Below are positions 25,016 to 33,987 of a stretch of 64,000 nt of DNA, piece by piece (position 1 is the stretch's first letter; the number at the start of each line of letters is the position of its first letter). The stretch comes from Agrobacterium tumefaciens (GTDB taxonomy: Bacteria; Pseudomonadota; Alphaproteobacteria; Rhizobiales; Rhizobiaceae). A model generated the notes under the pieces. The model was not told the origin of the DNA. It ran no database searches and saw only the letters and a list, made by a program, of their open reading frames with translations. The stretch is taken from assembly GCA_017744915.1 (NCBI GenBank), contig JAGIAH010000002.1, positions 310,001 to 374,000 of the forward strand, written 5' to 3'. Both the position numbers and the translations under genes were made by a program.

Positions 25016-26014
25016 TTAAAGGGCGGCCTTGACCTTTTGCGCGACCTCAGGAGATACCCAGCCCGTCCACAGGGCTTCGTTTTCCTTCAGGAAACGCTTG
25101 GCGCCGTCTTCACCGGTCGCCTGATTGTCCGTCATCCAGGCGATCAGCTTGTTGACGGTGTCGTTGGTCCAGGCACGCTTGTTGAGATAATCCATGGCCG
25201 GGCCGGCACGATCGGCAAAGGACTTGCTGACCAGCGTCTGCACGTCATCCACCTGCCATGCATTGGGCTTCGGGTCCGGACAATCGGCAATCGAGGTGCA
25301 GCGCTTCCATTCGGCCGCATCATATTCGGTGCCGAAGCCGAGCTTCACCATTTGATATTTGCCGAGCAGCGACGTGGGAGCCCAATAATAACCGACCCAT
25401 GGCTGCTTTGCTTCGTAAGCCTTGGCGATGGAGCCGTCGAGGCCTGCGGCGGAACCCGTGTCGACGAGGGTAAAGCCGGCCTTTTCACCACCGAAAGCCT
25501 TGAAAAGCTGTGCGGTGACGACCGTGCCGCCCCAGCCCTGCGGGCCGTTGAATACGGCGCCTTTGGACTTGTCTTCAGGGGAGGGGAAAAGTTCGGGATG
25601 CTTGAAGAGATCCGGAATGGTCTTGAGATCGGGGTTTGCGTCGGCGACATATTTCGGAATCCACCAACCCTGCACGGCGCCGTCCGACAGGATCTTGGCA
25701 GCGGCGACGACCTTGCCGCCTTCCAGCCCCTGCTTGACGATTTCCGGCTGCAGGCTGACCCAGGCTTCCGGCGCAATATCCGGCTGGCCCTTTTCGGCCA
25801 TGGAGGTCAGGGTCGGCACGGTGTCGCCGGTGACGATTTCGGCGGAGCATCCATAGCCATTTTCAAGAATGAATTTGTCGAGATTGGCGGCGACTTCGGC
25901 GGATTGCCAGTTCATGCTGGCGATGGTGACGTTTCCGCAGTCCGCAGCAAAGGCTGCGCCGCCCGAAAAGGCGAAGCCGGCGGAAAGAATTGTGGCACCC
26001 AAAAGTATTTTCAT
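25016..26014 (-). CDS. Glycine betaine/choline-type ABC transporter substrate-binding protein
   Basis: A 332-aa periplasmic protein of the OpuAC family. The signal peptide ends near GAAFAADC. Conserved pieces are TVPTLTSMAEKGQPDIAPEA and YEAKQPWVGYYWAPTSLLGK; the aromatic residues in the second would form a cation-binding box for a quaternary ammonium group. The start at 26014 is set by the signal peptide. It is the first gene of a binding protein-permease-ATPase operon. The ligand (glycine betaine, choline, proline betaine or other) cannot be told. Confidence 0.9.
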   Translation of the reverse strand: MKILLGATILSAGFAFSGGAAFAADCGNVTIASMNWQSAEVAANLDKFILENGYGCSAEIVTGDTVPTLTSMAEKGQPDIAPEAWVSLQPEIVKQGLEGGKVVAAAKILSDGAVQGWWIPKYVADANPDLKTIPDLFKHPELFPSPEDKSKGAVFNGPQGWGGTVVTAQLFKAFGGEKAGFTLVDTGSAAGLDGSIAKAYEAKQPWVGYYWAPTSLLGKYQMVKLGFGTEYDAAEWKRCTSIADCPDPKPNAWQVDDVQTLVSKSFADRAGPAMDYLNKRAWTNDTVNKLIAWMTDNQATGEDGAKRFLKENEALWTGWVSPEVAQKVKAAL

Positions 26015-26395
26015 TTTTGTTCCCTCTGGTCGCGGTGTGGCGAAGACCCGGGTGCTGGCGGCACCGCGACCGTCAGCCCCTGTATTGAGGCTTAATAATT
26101 CCTTTGTGGCCGTTCCGTTTGCGGCAATTTCTGGCGTATTGAGGCTGGCAATTATCAATCAATTGCCGGCCCGGCCGATGCGATCTTAAATTTGCGGTGT
26201 CGGGATAGCGAAGTCGCGCCATCGCCCAGGCGATGCAGCGGGATATTACGCGAGAAAGGGATTTTTTCGAAATTTAAAAAATGGCCGGGAGCAATGATCG
26301 ACGGTTTTATGCGACGTGCAGCGGTTCATCTCGGCCAATTAACAGGCCTATGCGGCAAAGACGGTGGCGGCGGAACAGACCGCCGCCGGCCTGTT
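26015..26395. promoter_or_regulatory. Upstream region of the betaine-type operon, with direct and inverted repeats
   Basis: This 381-bp stretch has no gene. GTATTGAGGCT occurs perfectly at 26082-26092 and 26136-26146, 54 bp apart, just before the binding-protein gene. ATTTTTT/AAAAAAT forms an AT-rich dyad at 26261-26282. A nested inverted repeat ends the stretch: AACAGGCC (26341-26348) pairs with GGCCTGTT (26388-26395), enclosing GGCGGCGG/CCGCCGCC (26366-26387). That last structure directly follows the stop of the hydroxyacid dehydrogenase gene and may terminate it. Confidence 0.5.
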
Positions 26396-27340
26396 TCAAT
26401 AACCGCGCGCCATATCGACGATCTCCGGCAAATTGCCGGTTTCCCGCCATATGCGGACGTTGCCGGCCACGATTCGGGCCGAACTTTCCCGGCTTGTCGG
26501 CGCGGAAATATGCGGCAGCACGGTGATTTTCGGGTGCCGCCAGAATGGCGAAGCCGCAGGCAGCGGCTCCTGTTCGAAGACATCGAGAACGGCATGCGAA
26601 AGCCGGCCGGAATCGAGCGTCGCGATCAGGTCATTGGCGACGATGACGGCGCCTCGGGCGAAATTGATGAGCGCAGCCCCCTGTTTCATCGTGGTGAGAC
26701 GGCGTGCATCGAGAAGTCCGCGCGTCGCATCTGTGAGCGGCACGAGGCAGACGAGGATGTCGCTTTTTTTCAGCAATGTTTGCAGCCCGTCATCGCCGGT
26801 CAGCGTTTCCACGCCCGCGATTGCCTTTTCCGAGCGGCTCCAGCCGGCGACGTTGAACCCGGCATGGGTGAGGCGCTGCGCCGCGGCCGTGCCGAGCGCG
26901 CCGAGACCGAGCAGGCCGATGGTCATCTCGCCGGGGTGGCGGTAGTCCAGCTCCTGCCAGAGCGCCTTTTGCTGGTTCTCGCGATAGGCGGGCATGTCGC
27001 GTTGCAGATAATAGGTCCATGCCAGTACGGCTTCAGCCATGACGCGGGAAAGCTCCGGGTCCTTCAACCGGACGATGGGCGGAGCCTTCTCGCCCAGTTC
27101 CAGCACCAGCCGTTCGACGCCGGCCCACAGACTGTGAATCCATGTGAGGCCCGGAAGTGCGGCAATATCGGCCGGATCGGGATTGGCGACGATGGCGAAA
27201 TCCACTGCCAGTTTCTGGTCGTCGGTCAACTCCGAGAAGGACAGGATTTTTTCCTGCGGCATGGCGGCGCGAAGCGCCTCTTTCCAGACGGCTTCCGTTT
27301 CCGCATTCATCCGCGAAACAAAGGCGATGGGTGATGGCAT
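26396..27340 (-). CDS. ghrA: D-2-hydroxyacid dehydrogenase, glyoxylate/hydroxypyruvate reductase A-like
   Basis: A 314-aa NAD(P)-dependent reductase of 2-ketoacids such as glyoxylate and hydroxypyruvate. The cofactor motif is TIGLLGLGALGTAAAQRL. The catalytic triad is likely Arg in NFARGAVIV, Glu in DVFEQEPLP and His in VLPHISAPT. The length matches E. coli GhrA (312 aa), and the short N-terminal domain is also GhrA-like. The ATG at 27340 is chosen, not 27376. It stands alone between the betaine-type operon and the exo block. Confidence 0.88.
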   Translation of the reverse strand: MPSPIAFVSRMNAETEAVWKEALRAAMPQEKILSFSELTDDQKLAVDFAIVANPDPADIAALPGLTWIHSLWAGVERLVLELGEKAPPIVRLKDPELSRVMAEAVLAWTYYLQRDMPAYRENQQKALWQELDYRHPGEMTIGLLGLGALGTAAAQRLTHAGFNVAGWSRSEKAIAGVETLTGDDGLQTLLKKSDILVCLVPLTDATRGLLDARRLTTMKQGAALINFARGAVIVANDLIATLDSGRLSHAVLDVFEQEPLPAASPFWRHPKITVLPHISAPTSRESSARIVAGNVRIWRETGNLPEIVDMARGY

Positions 27341-27433
27341 GGGGTAGGTCCTGCTGATTGTGGCGTTGGCCATCAATGCGTAGTTTTGGAAGGTAACGCC
27401 ATAGGCAGCAGGTGGGATTTTACGATTCTTCCG

Positions 27434-27605
27434 TCATGCCGGACTAGATCCGGTATCCAGCCGCCGCGCGTTGGTGCGGTGCCAAGACCCCTTTCAGCCC
27501 AAGGACTTGGGCTGGCTGGACCCTCGGCTCGGGGGGAACGGCGCAAGGCAGCGTGAGCCTCCGTCGTTTCGACGGCCCCGCTTACCAGGGCCGCCGTTAT
27601 CGCCG
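27434..27605. repeat. Hairpin-rich intergenic segment after exoP
   Basis: CGTCATGCCGGACTAGATCC begins a stretch resembling a common alphaproteobacterial intergenic repeat. Hairpins are visible at 27495-27514 (CAGCCCAA/TTGGGCTG) and 27574-27592 (GGCCC/GGGCC). The segment lies downstream of exoP and probably ends its transcript. Confidence 0.4.
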
Positions 27606-29954
27606 TCAGGCGTTTTCCTTCACCGGCGGCTTGGCGTCGCCGTAATAGGCCGAGAAACTCTCGTGATAATGCTCCGAACCGCCGGGGCCGGCATAACGCT
27701 GCAATTCCGTCATGTCGGTCTTGTTGAGCACGATGCCGAGCGTCTTGTTGGCAATCTGCGGTTCGTTGGCCATCAGGTTCTGCACCATCTGGATTGGCGT
27801 CTTGCCCCACTCGGTGACGAAGACGAAACCGTCCACCTGCGGCGCAAACGCCTTGGCATCAATGACGGGAACGACGGGCGCAAGGTCGACGATGATGTAG
27901 TCGCAGGCTTCGCGGGCAGAATCGATGAATTTGCGCATGCCGGAGGAGGAGAGAAGCTCGCTCGAATGGGCAAACTGGTTGCTGGTGGAAACCGGCAGGA
28001 TGCCCATTTTCGTGCGCGTATCCACCTTCACCGCCTGCGTCCACGGAACTTCATCGAGCACGACTTCCACCAGGCCGGCGGATTGGCGTGTCGTCAGCAT
28101 GCGGCTGAGGCCGGGATTGCGGATATCGGCATCCACCACCAGCGTGCGCTTGCCTGTCGAAGCGATCAGCCCGGCGAGATTGAGCGCCACGACCGATTTG
28201 CCTTCATTCGGCAGGCAGGAAATGACGCCGATGACCCGGCACTGGCGCTCCTGAATGACGACATCCGCCGTCAACTTCACGTTGCGAAGCGTCTCGGCAA
28301 AGCTGGAACGTGGACTGTCGACGGCAAGGCGCAGCATTTTCTGGAAGGAGACCTGGCCGCTTTCGTCAAGCGTGGTGTTTTCGCTGCCGGGAGTGGCGGC
28401 GCTGTTGCCTGGTTTGGCGGTTTCCACGCCACGTTCGCCGATAAAGGGCAGGTAACCCAGAAAGCGCATGCGCAGATTGTCGCGCACATCGTTGCCGGTG
28501 TGGAAGAAACGGTCGCGAAATTCGAGAAGCGCTGCAATACCGCCGCCCAGCATCAGGCCCAGAACGATGGACAGGGCCATGGTCATGGTCTTTTTCGGGC
28601 TGGAAGGTGATGTCGGCAGGCCGGCTTCGGAGATGATGCGCGCTTTGGCGATCGGCAGCGACTGTTTCTGCGAGGCTTCCTCGAACCGGCCGAGATAGGA
28701 CTGGTAGAGGGTGCGCAGTGCCGTTGCCCGCTGCTCGAGTTCGCGCAGCTGCACCATGGTGATGTTGGCCTCGGAATTACGGCCTGCCACCCGGTCGATA
28801 TTGTCGCGCAGCGACTGCACGCGGGAATTGGCGACATCATATTCGTTTTTCAGACTGCCGGTCAGCTGCTGCAATTCCTGATAGATCTGCCGCGACACTT
28901 CCTTCTTTTCGGCGTCCAGCGCCACCGCCTGCGGGTGGTCGGCGCCGAATTGCTGGACGATGCCCTGCTGCCGGTCGGAAATGGTGATGTAGCGTTTGCG
29001 AAGATCCTGAATGACCGAATTGTCGGTATCGCGGGCGGAAACCACGGCATTGTCGACAGCCGCATCCGGTCCCCGGTCGATGATCGATTTATACTGGCTG
29101 TAGCGGGCGGACGCTGTCGCGGCATCCGCCTGCGCGGCAATCAGCTGGCCGTTCAGGTCGGCAAGCTGGCCTTCCGACATCAGCTCGCCGCGCGAGGAGA
29201 CGATGTTGTTGTCCGACTTGAATTTCTGCACCGCCAGCTCCGCCGCCTGGGCGCGCTGGTTCAAATCGGTCATGCGTTCCTGCAACCATACGGAGGCGCG
29301 TTCGCTGGCGTCGAAATTGGCGTTCAGCTGCTCGGTCAGGTAAGCCTGCGCATAGGTCTTGGCGATCTGCGCGGCGAGCTGCCGGTCGGTCGAGCGGGTG
29401 GAGATGGCGATGACAGAGCTGCGGCCGACCCGTTCCACCGTCAGCGACTGCTGCAGCACGGCGGCGGCCTTTTCACGGCGCCCGGCGCGGATGGCGGCTT
29501 CGGAAGCGGGCGGATCGCCCGGCAGGACGAGATCGAGGATACCACGCACGGAGATCTTGACGAGTTCGACCGGCGACATCGGCGGATTGACGATGGTGTC
29601 GTTCTCGTCGAGCCTGGCCTTGTCGACCACGGTCAGCGCCATTTCCTTGGATTTGAGGATTTCCACGGCGCTGGCGATGCGGTTGTCGACGATCTGCGCG
29701 GCGGGCACCGGCGATTCCTCTTCCGCATAACGGGAAAGGCTTTCATCCAAGAGCACCTGCGTCATCGCGGTGTAAACGGGGGTCGCAAGCACCAGATAAA
29801 GGCCGGCCAGAACCACGGCGGCAATGACGGAGGCGGCAATGACATTGGCACGGCGCACCACGGCGGCCCACAGGCGGTCGAGGTCGATGAACGTGTCGGA
29901 ATCCTTGCCGGATTCCGGAAAACCAATATTGGATTTAAAGGTCTTGTGGTGCAT
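27606..29954 (-). CDS. exoP: ExoP, polysaccharide co-polymerase and tyrosine kinase for succinoglycan
   Basis: A 782-aa inner-membrane protein, close to the 786 aa of S. meliloti ExoP. Near the N terminus a Wzz domain begins with a membrane helix (VIAASVIAAVVLAGLYLVLA). A long coiled-coil periplasmic part follows, then a second helix preceded by a proline-rich stretch (GLPTSPSSPKKTMTMALSIV). The cytoplasmic BY-kinase domain has Walker A SCLPNEGKSVVALNLA, Walker A' LVVDADIRNPGLS and Walker B YIIVDLAPVVPVIDA. The tail is rich in tyrosine (RYAGPGGSEHYHESFSAYYG), the autophosphorylation sites. It controls succinoglycan chain length with ExoQ and ExoT. It is the last gene of the exo run, with hairpins before it. 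Confidence 0.95.
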   Translation of the reverse strand: MHHKTFKSNIGFPESGKDSDTFIDLDRLWAAVVRRANVIAASVIAAVVLAGLYLVLATPVYTAMTQVLLDESLSRYAEEESPVPAAQIVDNRIASAVEILKSKEMALTVVDKARLDENDTIVNPPMSPVELVKISVRGILDLVLPGDPPASEAAIRAGRREKAAAVLQQSLTVERVGRSSVIAISTRSTDRQLAAQIAKTYAQAYLTEQLNANFDASERASVWLQERMTDLNQRAQAAELAVQKFKSDNNIVSSRGELMSEGQLADLNGQLIAAQADAATASARYSQYKSIIDRGPDAAVDNAVVSARDTDNSVIQDLRKRYITISDRQQGIVQQFGADHPQAVALDAEKKEVSRQIYQELQQLTGSLKNEYDVANSRVQSLRDNIDRVAGRNSEANITMVQLRELEQRATALRTLYQSYLGRFEEASQKQSLPIAKARIISEAGLPTSPSSPKKTMTMALSIVLGLMLGGGIAALLEFRDRFFHTGNDVRDNLRMRFLGYLPFIGERGVETAKPGNSAATPGSENTTLDESGQVSFQKMLRLAVDSPRSSFAETLRNVKLTADVVIQERQCRVIGVISCLPNEGKSVVALNLAGLIASTGKRTLVVDADIRNPGLSRMLTTRQSAGLVEVVLDEVPWTQAVKVDTRTKMGILPVSTSNQFAHSSELLSSSGMRKFIDSAREACDYIIVDLAPVVPVIDAKAFAPQVDGFVFVTEWGKTPIQMVQNLMANEPQIANKTLGIVLNKTDMTELQRYAGPGGSEHYHESFSAYYGDAKPPVKENA

Positions 29955-29983
29955 GGACCTACCTTGTGAATTAAAAATGGTAC

Positions 29984-30048
29984 GCGGGAAGCCGAGCCAC
30001 ACTCGCCTTCCCGCCTCCCGTTATTGGTGCGCCGGCCGCCTCCCCCGG
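29984..30048 (-). terminator. Two hairpins between exoN and exoP
   Basis: GCGGGAAG (29984-29991) pairs with CTTCCCGC (30007-30014). Next to it on the exoN side is a GC-rich stem, GCCGCC/GGCGGC, near 30030-30047. On the minus strand the first hairpin is followed after 5 nt by ATTTTT. This looks like a partial terminator or attenuator that would lower exoP relative to exoN. No exoP promoter could be identified with confidence. Confidence 0.45.
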
Positions 30049-30062
30049 CGGCGCGATGAAAG

Positions 30063-30968
30063 TCAGGCCGCCTGAACGCGGCTTTCGTGGTTCGCCACCA
30101 GTTCCTTCACGGAAGCGAGAACCTGCGCCTCCATGTCGGCCCGCAGCAGCGAGAAGGCGACATTGGCGGCGATGAAGCCCTGCTTGCTGCCGCAGTCGAA
30201 GGTGCGACCGCTGTATTTCTGGGCATGGAAAGCCTGCTTTTCGGCAAGCCGCTTCATGCCGTCGGTCAGCTGGATTTCATTACCCGCGCCGCGTTCCTGC
30301 TTGGCGAGAATATCGAAGATTTCCGGCTGCAGGATGTAGCGACCGTTCAGGTAATAATTCGAAGGTGCCTTGGACGGTTCCGGCTTTTCGACCATTTCGG
30401 TGACGGAAAAGCCGTGATTGACCTTCTGGCCGACGCCGACGACGCCATAGGACGAGACTTCTTCCGGCAGGCATTCCTCGACACCGAGAATATTGCCGCC
30501 GACTTCATCATAAAGTTCCATCAGCCCGGCAATACAGCCGCGTGCGCCATAGGAGACCATGTCCGGCAACAGCAGCGCGAAAGGCTCCTTGCCCACCAGT
30601 TCACGCGCACACCAGACGGCGTGGCCGAGACCGAGCGGCACCTGCTGGCGTGTATAGCTGACGGTGCCGGCAACGGGCAGCATCTTTTCCAGCTGCAAAA
30701 CCTGCACGGTCTTGCCGGAGCGGGTCAGCGTGTTGATGAGTTCCGGTGCGCTGTCGAAATAGTCTTCGATGGCGGTCTTGTTGCGGCTCGTTACAAAAAT
30801 AATGTGCTCGATGCCGGCCTGCATGGCCTCATCGACAGCATATTGCACGACCGGCCGGTCGACGATCGTCAGCATTTCCTTCGGCATCGCCTTGGTGGCG
30901 GGCAAAAACCGCGTGCCGTTGCCGGCTACCGGAATGACGGCTTTTCTGACAGTTCTCTTCAGGTCCAT
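30063..30968 (-). CDS. exoN: UTP-glucose-1-phosphate uridylyltransferase ExoN
   Basis: A 301-aa GalU-type enzyme that makes UDP-glucose from UTP and glucose-1-phosphate. The nucleotide-binding motif is [21 protein letters not shown], in which GxGTRFLP is diagnostic; [29 protein letters not shown] and FDCGSKQGF follow. The ATG at 30968 has AGGAG 6 nt before it and is preferred to the upstream ATG codons. It supplies the glucosyl donor for the six glucosyltransferases around it. Its substrate comes from pgm at 55-57 kb. Confidence 0.95.
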   Translation of the reverse strand: MDLKRTVRKAVIPVAGNGTRFLPATKAMPKEMLTIVDRPVVQYAVDEAMQAGIEHIIFVTSRNKTAIEDYFDSAPELINTLTRSGKTVQVLQLEKMLPVAGTVSYTRQQVPLGLGHAVWCARELVGKEPFALLLPDMVSYGARGCIAGLMELYDEVGGNILGVEECLPEEVSSYGVVGVGQKVNHGFSVTEMVEKPEPSKAPSNYYLNGRYILQPEIFDILAKQERGAGNEIQLTDGMKRLAEKQAFHAQKYSGRTFDCGSKQGFIAANVAFSLLRADMEAQVLASVKELVANHESRVQAA

Positions 30969-31035
30969 CGCGTTCTCCTTCATCAAGGTTTGATCTGTCC
31001 CCAGTCCCCGCGCAGATTTCGTCTACGCGTCAATT

Positions 31036-32031
31036 TCACGAAATCTGTCTTTTCACCCCTGTATTCGCTCCGGGCGCGAACATCGCGTCCCGCAGCCTCC
31101 TCAGCCGCACTGCAATGGGCATTCTTAAGTGCCCCAGCACGGCAGGATCCCTGATCGTGGTCTTCAAGGCGCCGAGTACCGAGCGGCGCTTGATGTTTTC
31201 CACCAATGTCAAAAAATTATGCGCGAGCCGCAGGCTGCGGGCTCTCGCCTGCTGCGCATCCATGGCGGCGGGCAGCAATGTGTAATGGCTCAGGAATTCC
31301 TGATCCGCCCGCATCATCGCCTCGACGTGATGAAGTTCGAGCACGCGCGAGATCGAGCCTTCGCGGATGTTGTAGATATAACCCGGCTTCGGTTCGATGA
31401 CGCAGAGGCCGCCGGCGGCGAGCGCCGAGGCGAGCAGGATATAGTCCTCGCCGATGCGGATATCCTCGCGGAAACGCAGTCCCTCGCCATTCAGGAAATC
31501 GCGCCGGAACATCGGCTTCATGTAACCGAAGTTGAAGGTGGCGCGGAACAGGATGTTGGAGGAAATGAAGTCCTCAAGGGTGAGGACCGGCCTTTCCTCC
31601 AGAAACTCTTCCGGAAACATGGTCTCCATCGGCCTGCCGTCGGTGTAGACGACATCGAGATTGTCGACCGCGATTGCCGCACTTGCGGCTTCCGCCCGGC
31701 ACATCATGCAGGCGGAGCGTTCCGGGCGAATGATATCGTCGGAATCGAGGACGGCGATCCAGCGGCCGGTCGCGGCCTCGATGCCGGCATTGCGCGCACC
31801 GCCCGGACCGAGATTTTCTTCGAGCGCAAGCAGGCGCACACGCGGGTCGATGGCGGCGATCGCCTCGACGAGCGGGATGGTGTCATCGGCGGAGCGGTCG
31901 TCGACGACGACCACCTCCAGCGTCACTCCCTGCTGGTCGAGCGCGCTTTGAATGGCGGCTTCAATCGTATCGGCGGCATTATAGGCGGCGATGACGAAGC
32001 TGATATCGGGCGGGGAGGTGAGGTTTTCCAT
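31036..32031 (-). CDS. exoO: ExoO succinoglycan glucosyltransferase
   Basis: A 331-aa GT2-family glycosyltransferase with a GT-A fold. The nucleotide-sugar site is SFVIAAYNAADTIEAAIQSA and VVVVDDRSADDT, and the metal-binding motif is VLDSDDII. By position it corresponds to S. meliloti ExoO, which adds the fifth sugar in beta-1,6 linkage to the octasaccharide. The ATG overlaps the stop of exoM (ATGA), so coupling is likely. It acts at the inner face of the cytoplasmic membrane. Confidence 0.93.
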   Translation of the reverse strand: MENLTSPPDISFVIAAYNAADTIEAAIQSALDQQGVTLEVVVVDDRSADDTIPLVEAIAAIDPRVRLLALEENLGPGGARNAGIEAATGRWIAVLDSDDIIRPERSACMMCRAEAASAAIAVDNLDVVYTDGRPMETMFPEEFLEERPVLTLEDFISSNILFRATFNFGYMKPMFRRDFLNGEGLRFREDIRIGEDYILLASALAAGGLCVIEPKPGYIYNIREGSISRVLELHHVEAMMRADQEFLSHYTLLPAAMDAQQARARSLRLAHNFLTLVENIKRRSVLGALKTTIRDPAVLGHLRMPIAVRLRRLRDAMFAPGANTGVKRQIS

Positions 32032-32975
32032 CAGGTCGCCTCCACCGCGCCATATTGGCGGATTTCACGCACGCCGAACGCGCCGCTCACGGAACCCATA
32101 TGCAGCGCGCCGCGCAGCGCATAGCGGTTGCGGCGCACGGCATTGAAACCGTTCAGCCCGGCGAAGACGCCGCAATAAAGCACCTTGGAACCGGCCTTCA
32201 GCACCTGTATCACGCGGCGTATGCCGGGTTTCTTTTCCGCCAGCACGCGGCCATGGGTTTGGCCGGAGCGGAAGCGGCGTTTGGCAAGCCACATGAAGCT
32301 CGCCCGGTTTTCCGGCACCGGCTCCGACAGAACGGCATCTTCCGCAAAGACGATACGGCCGCCAGCGGCGTGAAGGTGCGAGAAGAAATGTGTGTCCTCG
32401 CCACCGCTCTGGCCGAGAGCCAGCGCGAAACGTCGGCCCTTCACCGAGGGTGCATCCATCCTGAGAAGCGTGTTGCAGGTATAACCGGTGATGATCTCGC
32501 CGTTGACCCAGACCGGAACGGTCGAGTGAAAATCGCCGCGTTTCATCCATCCCGGTGCATTGTCCCGGTAAACTGCCGTGACGGGGCCAAGAACGGCTTC
32601 CGCGCCTGTCTCGTCGGCCTTTTTCAGCAGGGCGGCGAGCCAGTGCGGCGGGGCGGTCTCGTCATCATCGATGAAGGCGAGATAATCCGCCCTGCATTCC
32701 GACAGGCAGGCATTGCGGGCAATCGAAATATTCGACTTCGGGCAATGCACATAGGTGATCTCAAAGGGCGCGGCTTCGCGCAGGCGGTCCACACTCACCC
32801 TGGCGCTTGGCTCCTCGTCATTATCGGCGACGATCAGCCGAATTTTCACGCCTTCCGGCACCTCCAGCTCGAAGAGTGACAGAAGTGTGGCGACGAGCGC
32901 CGGGCGTCTGTAGGTGCAGATGCCGATATCGACGGTTCTCGAATCATACGGGCGGGTGACGGTGTTGTCGGTCAT
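32031..32975 (-). CDS. exoM: ExoM succinoglycan glucosyltransferase
   Basis: A 314-aa GT2 glycosyltransferase. It shows VDIGICTYRRPALVATLLSL, IVADNDEEPSARV and the DxD-like AFIDDDETAPPHWL. S. meliloti ExoM (about 309 aa) adds the fourth sugar, a beta-1,4 glucose, and has the same place in the operon. The ATG at 32975 overlaps the exoA gene by 4 nt; a longer in-frame reading to 33161 lies inside exoA and is rejected. Confidence 0.93.
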   Translation of the reverse strand: MTDNTVTRPYDSRTVDIGICTYRRPALVATLLSLFELEVPEGVKIRLIVADNDEEPSARVSVDRLREAAPFEITYVHCPKSNISIARNACLSECRADYLAFIDDDETAPPHWLAALLKKADETGAEAVLGPVTAVYRDNAPGWMKRGDFHSTVPVWVNGEIITGYTCNTLLRMDAPSVKGRRFALALGQSGGEDTHFFSHLHAAGGRIVFAEDAVLSEPVPENRASFMWLAKRRFRSGQTHGRVLAEKKPGIRRVIQVLKAGSKVLYCGVFAGLNGFNAVRRNRYALRGALHMGSVSGAFGVREIRQYGAVEAT

Positions 32976-33970
32976 GAGACAGCCTTTCTTCCCCGGAATT
33001 TCAGGAGTTCCAGCCAGAAGCCGGTGGACCAGGCCAGATGCATCACCATCGCCGAAAAGGCGGCGAGCGGGCCGTATGGGTTTTTCTGACCTATTGCCAT
33101 CCACAAGCCATAACCCACACATGCGGCGATCCAGAGGCCGAGCGGAATAAGTGCCGCCCAATGGATGAGCGACAGCAAGGCAAAGATGAACACCGGCAGC
33201 ACGGCAAGCGGAATCATCTGGCGGATTTTCGGGATCGACCGGTGCTTCAGGAGGTTCTTCGCACGGCCGCGGCCATAGGCGAGATATTGCCGGAACAGCG
33301 GCATGACGCTGGCGCGCGGATAATAGGTCATGCGGGTCTTGTCGGTCATCCAGATGCGGAAACCGGATTTGCGCAGTCGGAAATCCAGTTCGGCATCCTC
33401 ATTATGGCTGAAGCTCTCGTCATAACCGCCGACCGCATCGAAGGCGGCAATCCGCATCAATGCGTGATGGCCGTGGTCGATCCAGTGGCCTTTGGCACCT
33501 TCACGGTGCTTGGAGCCGCCATTGCCGAGCTTGGAATTCTGGGCAATCGCCGTCGCCTTTTGAAACAGCCCGTGGCCGACCGTATCCATGGCAACCACGA
33601 CGGAATCCGCGCCGGTGCGCTCGGCATCCTCGATCAGCTGCTGGCAATAATCATCGGGATAATCACCATGGGCGTCGATGCGGATGAGGTAGTCGAAATC
33701 CTCGCCGAAGGTGGCGACGGCAAGGTTGATGCCGGCGCTCTGGATGCGCTTCGGATTGGCGAGAAGTGTCACACGCTCGTCCGTTGCCGCGAAGGCGGAC
33801 ACGATATCACGGGTTCCATCCGTGCTGCCGCCATCGGCAACGACGATGCGGAAAAGACGCCCGTTCATCGCGCCTGTGAATTTGACAAGCAGTCCCTCGA
33901 TCGTTTTTGCCTCATTGAGGCAGGGAATGACGATCAGCGTTCTGATGCCGGAATGACCAAGATCTTCCAT
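32972..33970 (-). CDS. exoA: ExoA succinoglycan glucosyltransferase
   Basis: A 332-aa membrane-bound GT2 enzyme. An N-terminal GT-A domain (TLIVIPCLNEAKTIEGLLV, VADGGSTDGTRDIV and RIDAHGDYPDDYC) is followed by two or three C-terminal hydrophobic helices (MIPLAVLPVFIFALLSLIHW). S. meliloti ExoA adds the second sugar, beta-1,3 glucose, to galactosyl-PP-lipid, and is about 330 aa. The ATG at 33970 has GGGGG 7 nt upstream. The lipid acceptor is made by ExoY, which is not in this window. Confidence 0.94.
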   Translation of the reverse strand: MEDLGHSGIRTLIVIPCLNEAKTIEGLLVKFTGAMNGRLFRIVVADGGSTDGTRDIVSAFAATDERVTLLANPKRIQSAGINLAVATFGEDFDYLIRIDAHGDYPDDYCQQLIEDAERTGADSVVVAMDTVGHGLFQKATAIAQNSKLGNGGSKHREGAKGHWIDHGHHALMRIAAFDAVGGYDESFSHNEDAELDFRLRKSGFRIWMTDKTRMTYYPRASVMPLFRQYLAYGRGRAKNLLKHRSIPKIRQMIPLAVLPVFIFALLSLIHWAALIPLGLWIAACVGYGLWMAIGQKNPYGPLAAFSAMVMHLAWSTGFWLELLKFRGRKAVS

Positions 33971-33987
33971 GATTTGCCCCCTACGCA

